A stretch of DNA of 64,000 nucleotides from Gibbula magus (GCA_936450465.1 OW388302.1:55928959-55992958); one strand, 5' to 3'. Counted from the first letter of the stretch, positions 1 through 9,799 are shown. The notes: generated from the letters alone by a model not told the origin. Translations and numbers: made by a program.

Positions 1-63
1 TACACGGCGCATGCGTCTCATTTAAATGTAACCATCCATGAGAAAGAGCGGTTATCATTCAAG

Positions 64-1010
64 ATGTCCTTCCAGTGTACTGTCTGTCTTGGTTTGCTCC
101 CTGTAGATGTTCTTGGGGAAGATAGCAGTGGATGTTTTACTTGTGTTTACTGCAAGACTAAGTTGAACTATACTTACCACCGGTTCTTGGTTCACAGCGA
201 TAAAGGTGAGGTGAGATGAGTTGGGGTTTAACGCCGCTTTCAAGACTATTTCACTTATATCGCAGCTGCTAGTATTACGGCAGGGAGAAAGCCCGCAACG
301 CCATGTGGCTATGCATTGCGGTGAAACCTGCGAGCAGCGGCTGGAACTAGCGAACCATGGGTGGTACTACGCTGAAATTCAGTGTAGCATTGCACCCAAA
401 CCTTACTGCGTGTAGAACAGTTCTCTACTGCAGACAAAGTTGCCGTGCCCCTGGCGGGATTCGAACCCCGGACCTCTTGATCCGAAGCCGAACGCGCTAA
501 CCACTGCGCTATCCCGCCCCCCACAGCGATAAATGTACCGTGAAAAGAAAACTATCACGTCACATTACCTCGTGTATTTGTAACAGCACTAGACGGCATA
601 AAACGCGGTCACAACAGGCTCTAGGTGTTCATTTCTCTCTAACCAGAAGACAGATCACACCTATGAAAATGAAGAGAACGTCAGTGGTGAGACCCAAGGA
701 CATTTTCAGTACCCGTGATAAGGTCATAAAACCCAGGAAACCAAAGAGTACTTTGAAGAGACAAATCAAAACGAAACAGGCTACTTCTAAATGCAGTAAG
801 CAAAGCAAACCGACTGGACTTCACATAAATAAGCTTGAGAAACACTTACTCCATATACATTCTAGGTCGCCATGGAGGTGGCTACCTGTCCGGATTGTGG
901 GAAGTCCTTTTCAAGAAAAGATGTTATGTATCGACATAGGAGGAATATACACTCGAACACAGCTACTCCACCACCACCACCGCCGCCGTTGCCACCCTCA
1001 GTGCAGTTGA
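64..1010 (+). pseudogene. Cys-rich virus-like ORF split by a SINE
   Basis: An ATG at 64 opens a frame of 47 codons with Cys at residues 5, 8, 24, 27 and 30 and His at 39 and 44, a zinc-binding pattern. It runs into a SINE at 205-521. After the 12-bp target-site copy (522-533) the same frame resumes at 534 with another Cys and a Lys/Arg-rich stretch, stopping at 1010. The two halves are in the same phase across the duplicated target, so this was one ORF before the insertion. The last 45 or so codons overlap the next gene and become His-rich only because they shadow its proline codons. I do not recognise the family. Its position just before an ATPase-like gene suggests part of the same Polinton/adintovirus-like element (inference). 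Confidence 0.55.
205..521 (-). repeat. tRNA-headed SINE (family A), full length
   Basis: On the minus strand the element starts with a tRNA-like head (GGGGCGGGATAGCGC..., B-box GGTTCGAATCCCG), has a body with the landmarks TCTGCAGTAGAGAAC and CACCCATGGTTCGCTAG, and ends GCGGCGTTAAACCCCAACTC followed by CTCACC repeats. It is flanked by the 12-bp target-site duplication cacagcgataaa at 193-204 and 522-533. This is the reference copy for the family in this window. The head resembles an arginine tRNA around the anticodon region, which is only a guess at its origin. Confidence 0.95.
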
Positions 1011-1726
1011 CTATGCCACCACCGCCGCCGCCACCCTCAGTGCAGTACACTACGCCGCTGCCGCCCTCAGAGGAGTTCATGACATCCCTGGTGACTTCAT
1101 CACTACCGCATCCGCACACACCTTCTCTAGGACGACCCTTCCGATTTGGGATCCACTCAAACAGCCTGTTGGTCGGTCCGAGCGGATCGGGCAAGACAAC
1201 CTTCATGTTCAACGTACTACGACGGGGACTGATCAAGCCCCAGCCCGACCATATCACCTGGTGTTATAATGTATGGCAACCTCTCTACGATCGTATTCTT
1301 CAAGTCTTACCCTATGTGCAGTTTGTGAAAGGACTCCCTTACAATCTCGAGGATGAAAATTACTTTGATGCCCACCAACAGAACGTGTTGATCCTGCACG
1401 ACTTCCTGGCTGAAGCCAAGAATGACAAACGAATCTCTCGTCTGTTCACTCAAACCTCACATCACAAAAATGTAATGATCTTTTTACTCCTGGAAAACCT
1501 GTTACCCAGGGGCAAGGAATCTCGTGACATTGCTCTAAATTCTCATTATGTTACTTTATTTAATTCACCCGTGGACAGACAGCAGATTAAGGTATTTGCA
1601 AGAAGAATTTTCACCGAGGATATATCTAAATTCATGAGTCTTTACGAAACAGCGGTGGAAACATCTTATGGAAATTTAACAATGGATCTTAAACCTGGTA
1701 CGAGAGAGAATACAGGCTACACATGA
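872..1726 (+). CDS. C2H2 finger + packaging-ATPase-like P-loop protein
   Basis: This 284-residue frame has a C2H2 zinc finger (Cys6, Cys9, His22, His27; C-x2-C-x12-H-x4-H), a polyproline linker (about 33-66), then a P-loop NTPase domain: Walker A GPSGSGKT at 102-109, an ITWCYNVWQPLYD block after it, a Walker B-like strand VLILHDFLAE at 172-181, a SHHKN motif at 196-200, and an arginine-rich GKESRDIALNSHY segment. This order matches the A32/FtsK-HerA-type packaging ATPases of Polinton/Maverick and adintovirus-like elements as I know them. The position usually held by Asp-Asp in Walker B reads His-Asp and the usual Gln-Asn after the next strand reads Glu-Asn, so activity is uncertain. The start at 872 includes the zinc finger. 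The frame ends in an ATGA overlap with the next gene. It is intronless and may be an old integrated copy. Confidence 0.7.
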   Translation: MEVATCPDCGKSFSRKDVMYRHRRNIHSNTATPPPPPPPLPPSVQLTMPPPPPPPSVQYTTPLPPSEEFMTSLVTSSLPHPHTPSLGRPFRFGIHSNSLLVGPSGSGKTTFMFNVLRRGLIKPQPDHITWCYNVWQPLYDRILQVLPYVQFVKGLPYNLEDENYFDAHQQNVLILHDFLAEAKNDKRISRLFTQTSHHKNVMIFLLLENLLPRGKESRDIALNSHYVTLFNSPVDRQQIKVFARRIFTEDISKFMSLYETAVETSYGNLTMDLKPGTRENTGYT

Positions 1727-2382
1727 ATATCTCGGCATCTCATACAGCCACCACCGCAACAACAACAACAGGTCATCACCAGGGTGGGACGTTAGTTCAA
1801 GACCACCAACGAGAGATAAAAGCGATCCTATCAGGCTTAGACGATCAGTCAGGTCGAGACCTTCTTGCTGAACAGACGTTTCTGGACAACCCAATTGAAA
1901 CAGCTTCCCCTACGAGCAGTGAAGAATCGGGGCCTTTCACTATGGCTACAGCTTGCGCCGATTGTGGTTTACTCATAGACAACATGCATGATTTACAATG
2001 TCACATCAATTCCTTGTGTCCAGATGTTAATGACAAGGCATTTACATCTAGAAAACGAAAACGCTACATTAGCGATGAAGATTCGGATGGGGACCTTCCC
2101 ATACAGAAAGGGAGTGGTAGCGAAGATTCAAAACCAATACCTCGTCACTGGAAACCCATCAACGACATGGCAGCTGAGGAGTGGCAAAACGTGGGCTTGC
2201 ATCGTATCTGGAAGCGGGTGTATGAGCTTTATCAAGGTGACATTGCAGTCAACAGGAGGAAATATAAGCGACTGGGTCCAAGAGTCAAATGGACCGATCG
2301 CAAATTGAAACAGCTATGGGATACTAAATTGATGGACAGTCTCAACAGCGTCGTCGAGTTTACTCAATATTTTAAAGAGTGA
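1723..2382 (+). CDS. zinc-finger partner ORF of the ATPase gene, 3'-truncated
   Basis: It starts at the ATG inside the ATGA that ends the ATPase frame, a coupling typical of compact viral or element genomes. The protein has a Thr/His-rich N-terminus, a finger with Cys78, Cys81, His94 and Cys99 (C-x2-C-x12-H-x4-C, the same spacing as the finger of the upstream gene), a basic KRKR cluster near 111-114, an acidic SDEDSDGD stretch near 117-124, and a Trp/Lys-rich C-terminal third. The stop codon at 2380-2382 lies in the GAGT tail of a LINE fragment that begins near 2377, so the native C-terminus has been lost. I do not recognise a named family. Confidence 0.55.
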   Translation: MNISASHTATTATTTTGHHQGGTLVQDHQREIKAILSGLDDQSGRDLLAEQTFLDNPIETASPTSSEESGPFTMATACADCGLLIDNMHDLQCHINSLCPDVNDKAFTSRKRKRYISDEDSDGDLPIQKGSGSEDSKPIPRHWKPINDMAAEEWQNVGLHRIWKRVYELYQGDIAVNRRKYKRLGPRVKWTDRKLKQLWDTKLMDSLNSVVEFTQYFKE

Positions 2383-2870
2383 GTGAGTGAATTATTGTTT
2401 AAAGCCGCCTTGGCAGTATTGCAGCCATTAGCGGCGAGATATTTAATTTATATGACTAATTTAAAAAGAAAATTGTAATTGAAAAACAGAACACTGCATG
2501 AAGGCCGCAAAAACATCAGCATATTATCACATGTTGAATAAAAGCTGATAATGAAAAGTTAAAATTTACAATTTGTCAATCAGGTGTATAGCATTTAGAA
2601 AATCTAAAACACGATGCTCACCGAAATGAGTAAAAACTTGATTGATTGAAATAGAAGGATAAAAAGTTTCCCTGATATGTGCAGTGTCCCAACACTCACA
2701 TAGAATGTGTTTGGTTGTGAGAGGACACTGACAGGGTATACATACCGGGGGATCTTCCCCCTTTAAAAGATATGAGTGTGTAAGATGAGAGTGTCTAATA
2801 CGAAATCGTCGTAGGACACAAGCTTCTCTCCGGGTAAAAGAGGATAGAGATTTGTAACCTAAATGAGGTT
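2377..2870 (-). repeat. 3' end of a non-LTR retrotransposon (LINE family B)
   Basis: Read on the minus strand it ends ...TCGCCGCTAATGGCTGCAA...GGCGTTAAACAATAA with (CTCA)n. The inward sequence (acggccttcgtg..., cattatcagctttta..., actcatttcggtgagcat) is shared with 8220-8471 (minus) and 35.9-36.6 kb (plus). It lies across the end of the preceding ORF. The inner boundary near 2870 is approximate. Confidence 0.75.
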
Positions 2871-2945
2871 AAATAGTGTGAAGTATATTTTAAAGAAGCG
2901 CCCCTCACCAGTCTGGATTAGATAGATCTGTCCTCAGAACAGAGC

Positions 2946-3342
2946 ATGTTGAAGGGGAAAATCAAACGCTTTATCAATCTTAAATTGAAAGACATTCTCA
3001 CTCGACTGGATAGGCCTGAATTGGACACTGACGCGGAATCAGAGGTGGCTACAGATGACAGATGGCAGTGCGGCTGGTGATGAGGAGAGTGATCAGGACT
3101 GATTTATTACAGAAGTTTATTACAGAAGGCATAGACTCATCCACTGTTAGTTCAGTCTTTACCTCTGCTGAGACAGGATGTATAAACGAAGCTTGCTTCA
3201 TGTGGTGAAATCACCAAACCCACTCCTAAGTCAGAACCACAAGAACGATAAGAAAAAACCTGTTTCTCTCCATGTCAAAGGGATGATGAAGCGAGGACCG
3301 CCTGGGGCACGGACATTGGATAGGATAGAGACCAAAGGATAG
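2946..3342 (+). other. short ORF fragments downstream of the virus-like genes
   Basis: An ATG at 2946 opens 44 codons that begin with a Lys/Leu-rich segment (FINLKLKDILTRLD) and turn acidic. A one-base slip near 3055 would continue the acidic tail to a TGA at about 3100. A second basic stretch with a Lys-rich core (HKNDKKKPVSLHVKG) ends at 3342. These could be decayed pieces of the virus-like element or chance frames. No family recognised. Confidence 0.25.
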
Positions 3343-5152
3343 ATGAATCCATATCTAGTAACCTCTGGACCCTTTGTTACATGGACGTGATGTTCAATAT
3401 TTGAAGTGATACCATGGATGTGTGGGCCCTTACTAAGCATACCAACAGGCATGTCGTGTAAGCTGTGACCACAAATAAGAAGTCCTCCTTTTTTCATAGT
3501 TTTTCAAGGAAACGTAATATCGTCAATTTGATAATTTTTCGGAATGACCATAAGAGCCCAAACCATCTGACACAATTCATATTGAGTTATTGATAATTGT
3601 TCATCACATATCATTAAATATCATCTAATTCATACTTACCTGCTCTACTTCCGGCTCTCCTACTTTCGGCTCTCCATCAGCTTGCAGGTTAATATGGGTT
3701 TTCTGAATAGTGGTTCAACCGTTTCATAAACTCCACAGTACTGTTCATGATGTCTTAATGACACCTTATTGTATACAGATTCTACTGATACAATGGTTAA
3801 TTATTCGTCTCATATCTGCTTTAAATGTTGTTAGATATTTTTTAGAAAGTATCAGGGAAAAAGCTTATATTTCCGATACATATATATATATATATTTTTT
3901 TTTTCTCGTCTATTTTCAGTGAAGTTTAGTATATAACTCCTGTTTCGTTTAGCTCGTTATGGAATGGAATGGAGGATATTTTCAGTGACCCATATATTAA
4001 CACTACCCAACTTAAAGCTATGCTTTATGGACATAAGCAACACGCTCAAGTCCAGCCAGGTCAAATTCTCACGCTCTGCTAACCGTGACCAAATAAGTAT
4101 TTCTCGGTGTCACAGATATATATATATATATTTAGAAGTTATGACATCAAGGGGATACCCATCTCAGGATACTTTGGTCTTACGAAAGGGATGGGTGTTG
4201 AAAAGGCTTTGTTTCCCGCTAATGATAATTGATAGGCTATTGAGCTTTTGCGCATTGGTTAGTCTACTGATATCTTGACCTTGTGACCGTGACGTCATGC
4301 ATATAATTTCCATATTTAATGAGCTTCACTGCATAAATTAATCTCCCTTCAGTTCCCTTCGGTTAAAAGGAGTATGTGCCTAGTACTTATATAACCACTC
4401 TCTCACGTTAAAAAACATTTAGTTATTTGTTTATTTTCATTTTCATTTAATTGTATATGCTACTATATGTTTCAGTGTTAAATGTTTGTAGCCAGTGGGG
4501 AGATAGGGCAAAAGGCGAACGCCGTATTAGCGAGAATGAACATTAAATCATCGCCAGTGATCGGGAAATTTAAAAAAAATTATATATTAAAATGACATTA
4601 ATATGTTTATGAATTAGCGACATTTAAATGTTTTCCACACTTAATGTCACAGAACTAAAGATGACAAAGGCGATTAGTCTCATCTGCATGTAGACAGCCC
4701 TGGAAAATGTCAGATTTCGAAGTAAGAAAAGGGTGTGATGTGATATACCTGCAACTAAACATTTTGTATGTTTATACCTTTAATGAATCTTGAAATATTA
4801 CATGTCTGTTACCGTATGAGGGTACAACGTCAACTTGCCCTCCAGACGAAGATTCGGATGACAGGTTTATCTCCGAGTTTAACGTGAGAGGATGAACAAT
4901 TTGATGAGTATTCCATCAACTCATAAAATTTAGACTCCTTAAAACAGTCCTTTGTCTTTTTGTCAATGTTTATTATCAAACTTGCATTGTATGTTAAAGA
5001 TACGAGTGTTTCGAAACAATGAATATTCGGGTAAAGTTTAGTATTATATGTAAAGAGAATTAAAATGACAAGTTAAGTCCTTTATTGGAGTATTTTGAAC
5101 AGCCAGTCACAATAGCAAACATCTTAATAATAAAATATGTTTTCACTTTCAG
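3343..5152. other. AT-rich non-coding stretch
   Basis: There is no convincing gene. It holds two short (TA)n runs near 3880-3895 and 4118-4132, two small pyrimidine tracts near 3640-3675 (ctctacttccggctctcctactttcggctctcc, an imperfect 18-bp direct repeat), and scattered short frames without domain signal. The last 40 bases form a plausible polypyrimidine/AG acceptor for the exon that follows. Confidence 0.5.
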
Positions 5153-5400
5153 GATCGATGCAACTAAGGAAGATAACACGTTCGGGAGACTCCTCAATGA
5201 TGACCACAAACATTCGAACTGTCTTCCAAGGTCATTTTTGAGAGCGAAGATCCAGGGATCGCATTCTTTGCACTTAGAAGAGTCTAGTAAGGTGAAGAGT
5301 TGATATACTCTTAAAGAGTGAGTGAGTTGTTGTTGTTTAACGCCACTTCGGCAGTAATACTCTTAAAGAAAGGACTCATAAAATACCAATGGAGAAATAG
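5153..5400 (+). pseudogene. SET-domain (KMT5A-like) pseudo-exon
   Basis: After a good splice acceptor (ttttcactttcag, AG at 5151-5152) a frame reads RIDATKEDNTFGRLLNDDHK then HSNC. This matches the SET-domain block of KMT5A/SETD8-type lysine methyltransferases (pattern DATrE-n-GRLiN-NC), where Asn contacts the cofactor. One frame later the sequence reads IAFFALRRV and then GEELIY, the expected next motifs, with stop codons between. So there are at least two frameshifts. A 40-bp LINE-tail insertion (5317-5356) lies just after the GEELIY part and the C-terminus seems to end at 5400. It is probably a dead copy of a multi-copy SET gene. The rest of the SET domain was not found upstream. Confidence 0.6.
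5317..5356 (-). repeat. 40-bp LINE-tail micro-insertion
   Basis: Only the terminal tail of family B (GCCGAAGTGGCGTTAAAC...(CTCA)n on the minus strand) is present, 40 bp, flanked by the 12-bp duplication atactcttaaag at 5305-5316 and 5357-5368. It is the shortest such insertion in the window. Confidence 0.85.
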
Positions 5401-5659
5401 GGTATGTAGCAGACTGTTAAACGCCAGTTAACCGCTCTTGTTCATCAATATACTGACATGTTCATTGTGACTCGCTTTAACTGTTTCATCTATCTTCCTC
5501 ACCTCTAAGTAACTTATTCCATGATGACCAAGTTATTGGGTCTATGTTTTATTTTACAAGGTGAGCATTTGATCAGTAAGTTGGTATGCATTACACCATA
5601 TAATTGAAACTAAAATGTTAGACAGGACATACAACTACTAGAAAATAAAACTAATATGT

Positions 5660-6745
5660 TTAACAACAAGTAGTTGTCACTAAGGTGACATGATCCCCCG
5701 CCGCAAATTAATACTTCAAAATTTAAAAATAATGTCAAGATCAGCAAAATTGACCGTCAAACATGTTAAAAAAGTCAAAGTTCCACTGTGACCTTGAGAA
5801 AAATGGCAAGGTCATCAAAATCTAATCTACCCTTTGTGTAAGATATGATGAAATTCCAGTGAATGGTTCTTGAGATATCCCGCTGACAAGTATTACACAC
5901 ATGTACATCAACATGTCGAAAAATTTAAAATTCCACTGTGACCTTGAGAATAATGTCAAGGTCACCAAAATCTTATCAGTCCTTTTGCTTTTTGTAAGAT
6001 ATAATGAAATTTCGGTGAATGGTTCTTGAGTTATTCTGCTGACAACCTTAACATGTACATTAACATGTCGAAAAATTCAAAGTTCTGCTGTGACCTTGAA
6101 AATAATGTCAAGGTCACCAAAATCTATTCAGCCGGTCGTCTTCCCTAGAAGGTGCTTTGAGTAAGAAATGATGGAATTCCAGTGAATGGTTCTTGAGATA
6201 TTCCGCTGACAAGCTTTACATGTACATTAACATGTTGAAAACTTCAAAGTGCTGCTGTGACCTTGAAAATAATGTCAATTTCACTAAAATCTAATCAGCC
6301 CATCATCATCCCTAGAAGGTGCTTTGTGCAAGAAATGATGGAATTCCGGTGAATGGTTCTTGAGATATCCCGCTGACAAGCTTTACATGTACATTAACAT
6401 GTTGAAAACTTCAAAGTTCCGCTGTGACCTTGAAAATAATGTCAAGGTCACCAAAATCTAATCAACCCGTCGTCTTGCCTTGGAGAAGCTATGTATAAAA
6501 TATGAAGAGAATCCAGCGAATGGTTATTGAGATATCCCGCTGACAAGGGTAAAATGACAAAGTCTCGTTGTGACCTTGAAATGAAGGTCAAGGTCTCAAA
6601 CTACTGTAGGAACATTACTCTTCCTATGATGAACCCATATGAAAAGAATCCAGTGAATGGTATTTGAGTTATTCCATTTCGTACGGACGGAAGCATCCGA
6701 ATACTATATCCCCCGCTTCGCGCTAAACGCGCGGCGGGGGATAAT
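5660..6745 (+). repeat. element with AAGGTCA tandem array and GC hairpin end
   Basis: The element opens with a small hairpin (ttgtcac-taag-gtgaca) and gatcccccgccgc. It holds six tandem units whose GTGACCTTGA anchors start at 5788, 5938, 6090, 6257, 6424 and 6570 (spacing 146-167 bp), and closes with cggacgg, tatcccccgc and a GC-rich hairpin (cgcgcggcggggg). Each unit has an everted pair TGACCTTGA-N8-TCAAGGTCA. A complete reverse copy lies at 62099-63102. The layout (unique ends around a tandem core) resembles the Pearl/Helentron-associated repeats of molluscs; that assignment is inference. Confidence 0.75.
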
Positions 6746-7734
6746 TAAAATTGTTTTGGTAGGTTCACCATACACACCATTGCAAATTTTACATTACCTA
6801 ATGTTACAATATATCTGAAGATAAATATCTAGAATACATGTCATGTGAAGAGATGTCTTTAGTATATCAACGGATGTGATGTTTTTTTAAACCCGTTTTG
6901 GACACTTTGCCTGTGAAGTGTATACATTTAGTCATCAACGACCAGTTGGAGACAAATCACGGAGTTGAAGACGGACTATCTGGATCGTGCCTCAAAGCCG
7001 GAAGGATCAGCTCACTCCCCACAGTTGGATGAGAGCGTTTTCTTGTCGGAAGAGCCTCCTAAAAAGCCGTTGATGTACGACAGTGGTGGATACCCGAGGG
7101 TGAACAGGAGCTGAAATCCACGTGTAAAGGAATAGCCTTAAAACCGCAGGAATGGTGTCAACTTCTCAGAGTGAAGTCACTGTTGGAAGACAGTCTAGTC
7201 AACTAACTCGGTGTAACTTAGGACTGATCATGTCATTATGTCCTAAAGATAGTCCTTGTAATAAGGAAGTAAATAAAAGGAAACATTAACCTGATGATTC
7301 ATTCATAGTCGGACCTTCCTTCCGGGTATAAAAAAAACCCAACAGTGTTAACAGCCATAATAAGTGATAAAATGAGTTTCTACAGCTGATAGCATGTGCA
7401 ACTCGAACCCGATCATATCAATGAAACTGTCAGAATCTTCAACATGTTGTTGAAGTCTGATACCGAGTGGTGGAATTGCTTTAGGCTTTGAGGTATACAA
7501 CTGCTGGTATCATTATACAAAGACGTTATGGTCAAAATTTGAGCTTATTAACATTACACATTTTTAAGTGTCAAACACAACTTTGAATTGAACCCCTGCA
7601 ACGCCCTTATTTTTGGAATTAAAGTGATGAACAATATTTTGAAAATGTCAGATTCCCATATTAATTGGTTTCGGAGAATAAGTCGTAGAAATGTTTCGTT
7701 AATAATGCTATCCACTCACATATTTAAGGGGGCC
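6746..7734. other. non-coding, low signal
   Basis: I see nothing certain. A short frame near 7020-7130 (SVFLSEEPPKKPLMYDSGG) could be an exon scrap or a decayed piece of the virus-like element. Confidence 0.3.
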
Positions 7735-7963
7735 GAGATGAGGTGAGTTGAGTTGGGGGTTAAACGTTGCTTTCAAGATTATTTCACTTAATTCACAGCT
7801 GCTAGTATCATGGCAGGATGAAAGCCTGCAACGCCATGATAGCTTTGTATTGTGGTGAAACCTGGGAGCATTGGGTGGAATTAGCGAACCATGGGTGGTA
7901 CTACGCTGACATTCAGTGGCAAAGCAAACTTTAAAGCATGTAGAGCAGTTATCTACACCACGG
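7735..7963 (-). repeat. degenerate SINE family A
   Basis: It keeps the tail, the body landmark CTAGTATCATGGCAGG and CACCCATGGTT, but has lost the tRNA head. Many substitutions point to an old copy. Confidence 0.8.
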
Positions 7964-8097
7964 TAAGGTACCTCTCATCAAAATTTCAACGTTAAGGGTT
8001 TAATAGCAAATAATAATAATAATAATAGTAGCAAAAGCTCGATATTAGGTCTCCGTTGCGTGAGATTTCACATTGAATAACAAGAATACTATTCATG

Positions 8098-8595
8098 TGA
8101 GTGCTAGTATTACGGCAGGGAGAAAGCCCGCGACGCCATGTGGCTATGCTTTGCGGTGAAACCTGCGAGCATCGGCTGTAACTAGCAAACCATGGGTGGT
8201 ACTACGCTGAAATTCAGTGAGCGAGTGAGTTATTGTTTAACGTCGCTTCGGCAGTATTGCAGCCATTAGCGGCGAGATATTTAATTTATTTGCCTAATTT
8301 AAAAAAGAACATTGCATTTGAAAAACAAAACACGGGCACGAAGGCCGTAAAAACATCAGCGTATTATCACAAGTTGAATAAAAGCTGATAATGAAAAGTT
8401 AAAATTTGTCAATAAGGTGTATAACACGATTCTCACCGAAATGAGTAAAAACTTGATTGATTGAATGAAATCTGAAATTCAGTGTAGCATTGCACCCAAA
8501 CCTTACTGTGTGTAGAACAGTTCTCTACTGCAGACAAAGTTGCCGTGCCCCTGGCGGGATTCGAACCCCAGACCTCTTGATCCGAAGCCGAACAA
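8098..8595 (-). repeat. SINE family A interrupted by a LINE fragment
   Basis: Its body (8098-8219) and head half (8472-8595) are one SINE split by the LINE insertion at 8220-8471. The 5' head joins directly to ankyrin-like sequence at 8596. Confidence 0.85.
8220..8471 (-). repeat. LINE family B 3' end nested in a SINE
   Basis: 252 bp of the LINE 3' end (tail at 8220 side) flanked by the 13-bp duplication ctgaaattcagtg at 8207-8219 and 8472-8484, which is SINE sequence. The LINE jumped after the SINE. Confidence 0.9.
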
Positions 8596-8602
8596 GAGGT
8601 AA

Positions 8603-8855
8603 AGAGAAGCTCATCTTGATAAAACAGAAGATAACATGAATACCCTTCATGTTGCCTGTATAGGTGGCAATGTTGAGATGGTTAAGTATGTGAGGTGAGG
8701 TGAGTTGGTGTTTAACGCCGCTTTCAAGAGTATTTCACTTATATCGCGGCTGCTAGTATTATGGCAGGGAGAAAGCCCGCAACGCCATGTGGCTATGCTT
8801 TGCGGTGAAACCTGCGAGCATCGGCTAGGTTAAGTATGTGAGAGATCAGGATTAG
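8603..8855 (+). pseudogene. ankyrin-repeat fragment, copy 1
   Basis: The frame EAHLDKTEDNMNTLHVACIG followed by GNVEMVKYV fits an ankyrin repeat (T-x-LHxAC-x2-Gx-x2-mVkyl). It is cut by the SINE at 8695-8827 inside the repeat and ends in a stop at 8853-8855. No neighbouring repeats are visible, so it is a scrap of an ankyrin gene. Confidence 0.55.
8695..8827 (-). repeat. 5'-truncated SINE, 133 bp
   Basis: Only the 3' half of family A, flanked by the 15-bp duplication ggttaagtatgtgag at 8680-8694 and 8828-8842. The paralogous site at 9491-9505 is uninterrupted, giving an empty-site control. Confidence 0.95.
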
Positions 8856-9142
8856 GAGAACTGACGGCGTCTGCGATTGTTTGTGATGGTAAACCTGATA
8901 CCCTTCCAAGTTCGAACAATCTTGTAACTGCTCCACTTTGTTGTACTCTGCAAACTGGAAAACTACTTCCCTTGACTGATTATTTGGCTGGACACTTTTT
9001 AATATTTCTTCTACCATAGTTATATGGTTCTGTTAGGGATAAATGATGGTTTTAGAAATATATAATGAAATTCAAATATTGTGCTCTATTTTAGCTTTTG
9101 CTTATTCGTGTTCATTATTAAACATTGTCTTCAAATAGTAAA

Positions 9143-9407
9143 GTCAGGTGAGGTGAGTTGGGGTTTAACGCCGCTTTCAAGAGTATTTCACTTATATCGC
9201 GTCTGCTAATATTACGGAAGGGAGAAAGCCCGCAACGCCATGTGGCTATGCTTTGAGGTGAAATCTGTGAGCCATGGGTGGTACTACACTGACATTCAGT
9301 GTAGCATTGCACCCAAACCTTAATGCGTGTAGAACAGTTCTCTACTGCAGACAAAGTTGCCGTGCCCCGATTCGAACCCCAGACCTCTTGATCCGAAGCC
9401 GAACAAG
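9143..9407 (-). repeat. SINE family A with internal deletions
   Basis: Tail, body and head are recognisable, but the CTAGTTCCAGCCGATG region and part of the B-box flank are deleted. It marks the junction of the tandem duplication. Confidence 0.85.
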
Positions 9408-9410
9408 AGG

Positions 9411-9512
9411 AAAAGAGAAGCTCATCTTGATAAAACAGAAGATAACATGAATACCCTCAATGTTGCCTGTATAGGTGGCAATGTTGAGATGGTTAAGTAT
9501 GTGAGAGATTAG
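9411..9512 (+). pseudogene. ankyrin-repeat fragment, copy 2
   Basis: Same ankyrin-like frame as at 8603 without the SINE: one full repeat ending GNVEMVKYVRD then a stop at 9510-9512. One His of the TLHVAC motif reads Asn here. Useful as the uninterrupted version; not a working gene. Confidence 0.5.
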
Positions 9513-9799
9513 GAGAACTGACGGCGTCTGCGATTGTTTGTGATGGTAAACCTGATACCCTTCCAAGTTCGAACAATCTTGTAACTGCTCCACTTTGTTG
9601 TACTCTGCAAACTGGAAAACTACTTCCCTTGACTGATTATTTGGCAGGACACTTTTTAATATTTCTTATACCATAGTTATATTGTTCTGTTAGGGATAAA
9701 TGATGGTTTTAGAAATATATAATGAAATTCAAATATTGTGCTTTATTTTAGCTTTTGCTTATTCGTGTTCATTATTGAACATTGTCTTCAAATAGTAAA

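Noticed and set aside
205..521. tRNA-like heads as functional tRNA genes
   Set aside because: A- and B-boxes are present, but the acceptor stem does not pair and each continues into the SINE body with a target-site duplication.
309..524. Repeated frames reading GIAQWLARSASDQEV and SISLISRLLVLWQGES at many positions
   Set aside because: They are the two strands of the SINE head and body, not genes. They recur only where the SINE occurs and start or stop within it.
3231..3497. 88-codon minus frame at 3231
   Set aside because: No recognised motif; the plus strand has an equally plausible basic frame, so neither is supported as a gene.
5660..6745. Bacterial-style terminator for the GC hairpin at 6710-6740
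   Set aside because: The hairpin is the conserved end of a repeat family also present at 57690 and 62100, not a transcript end.
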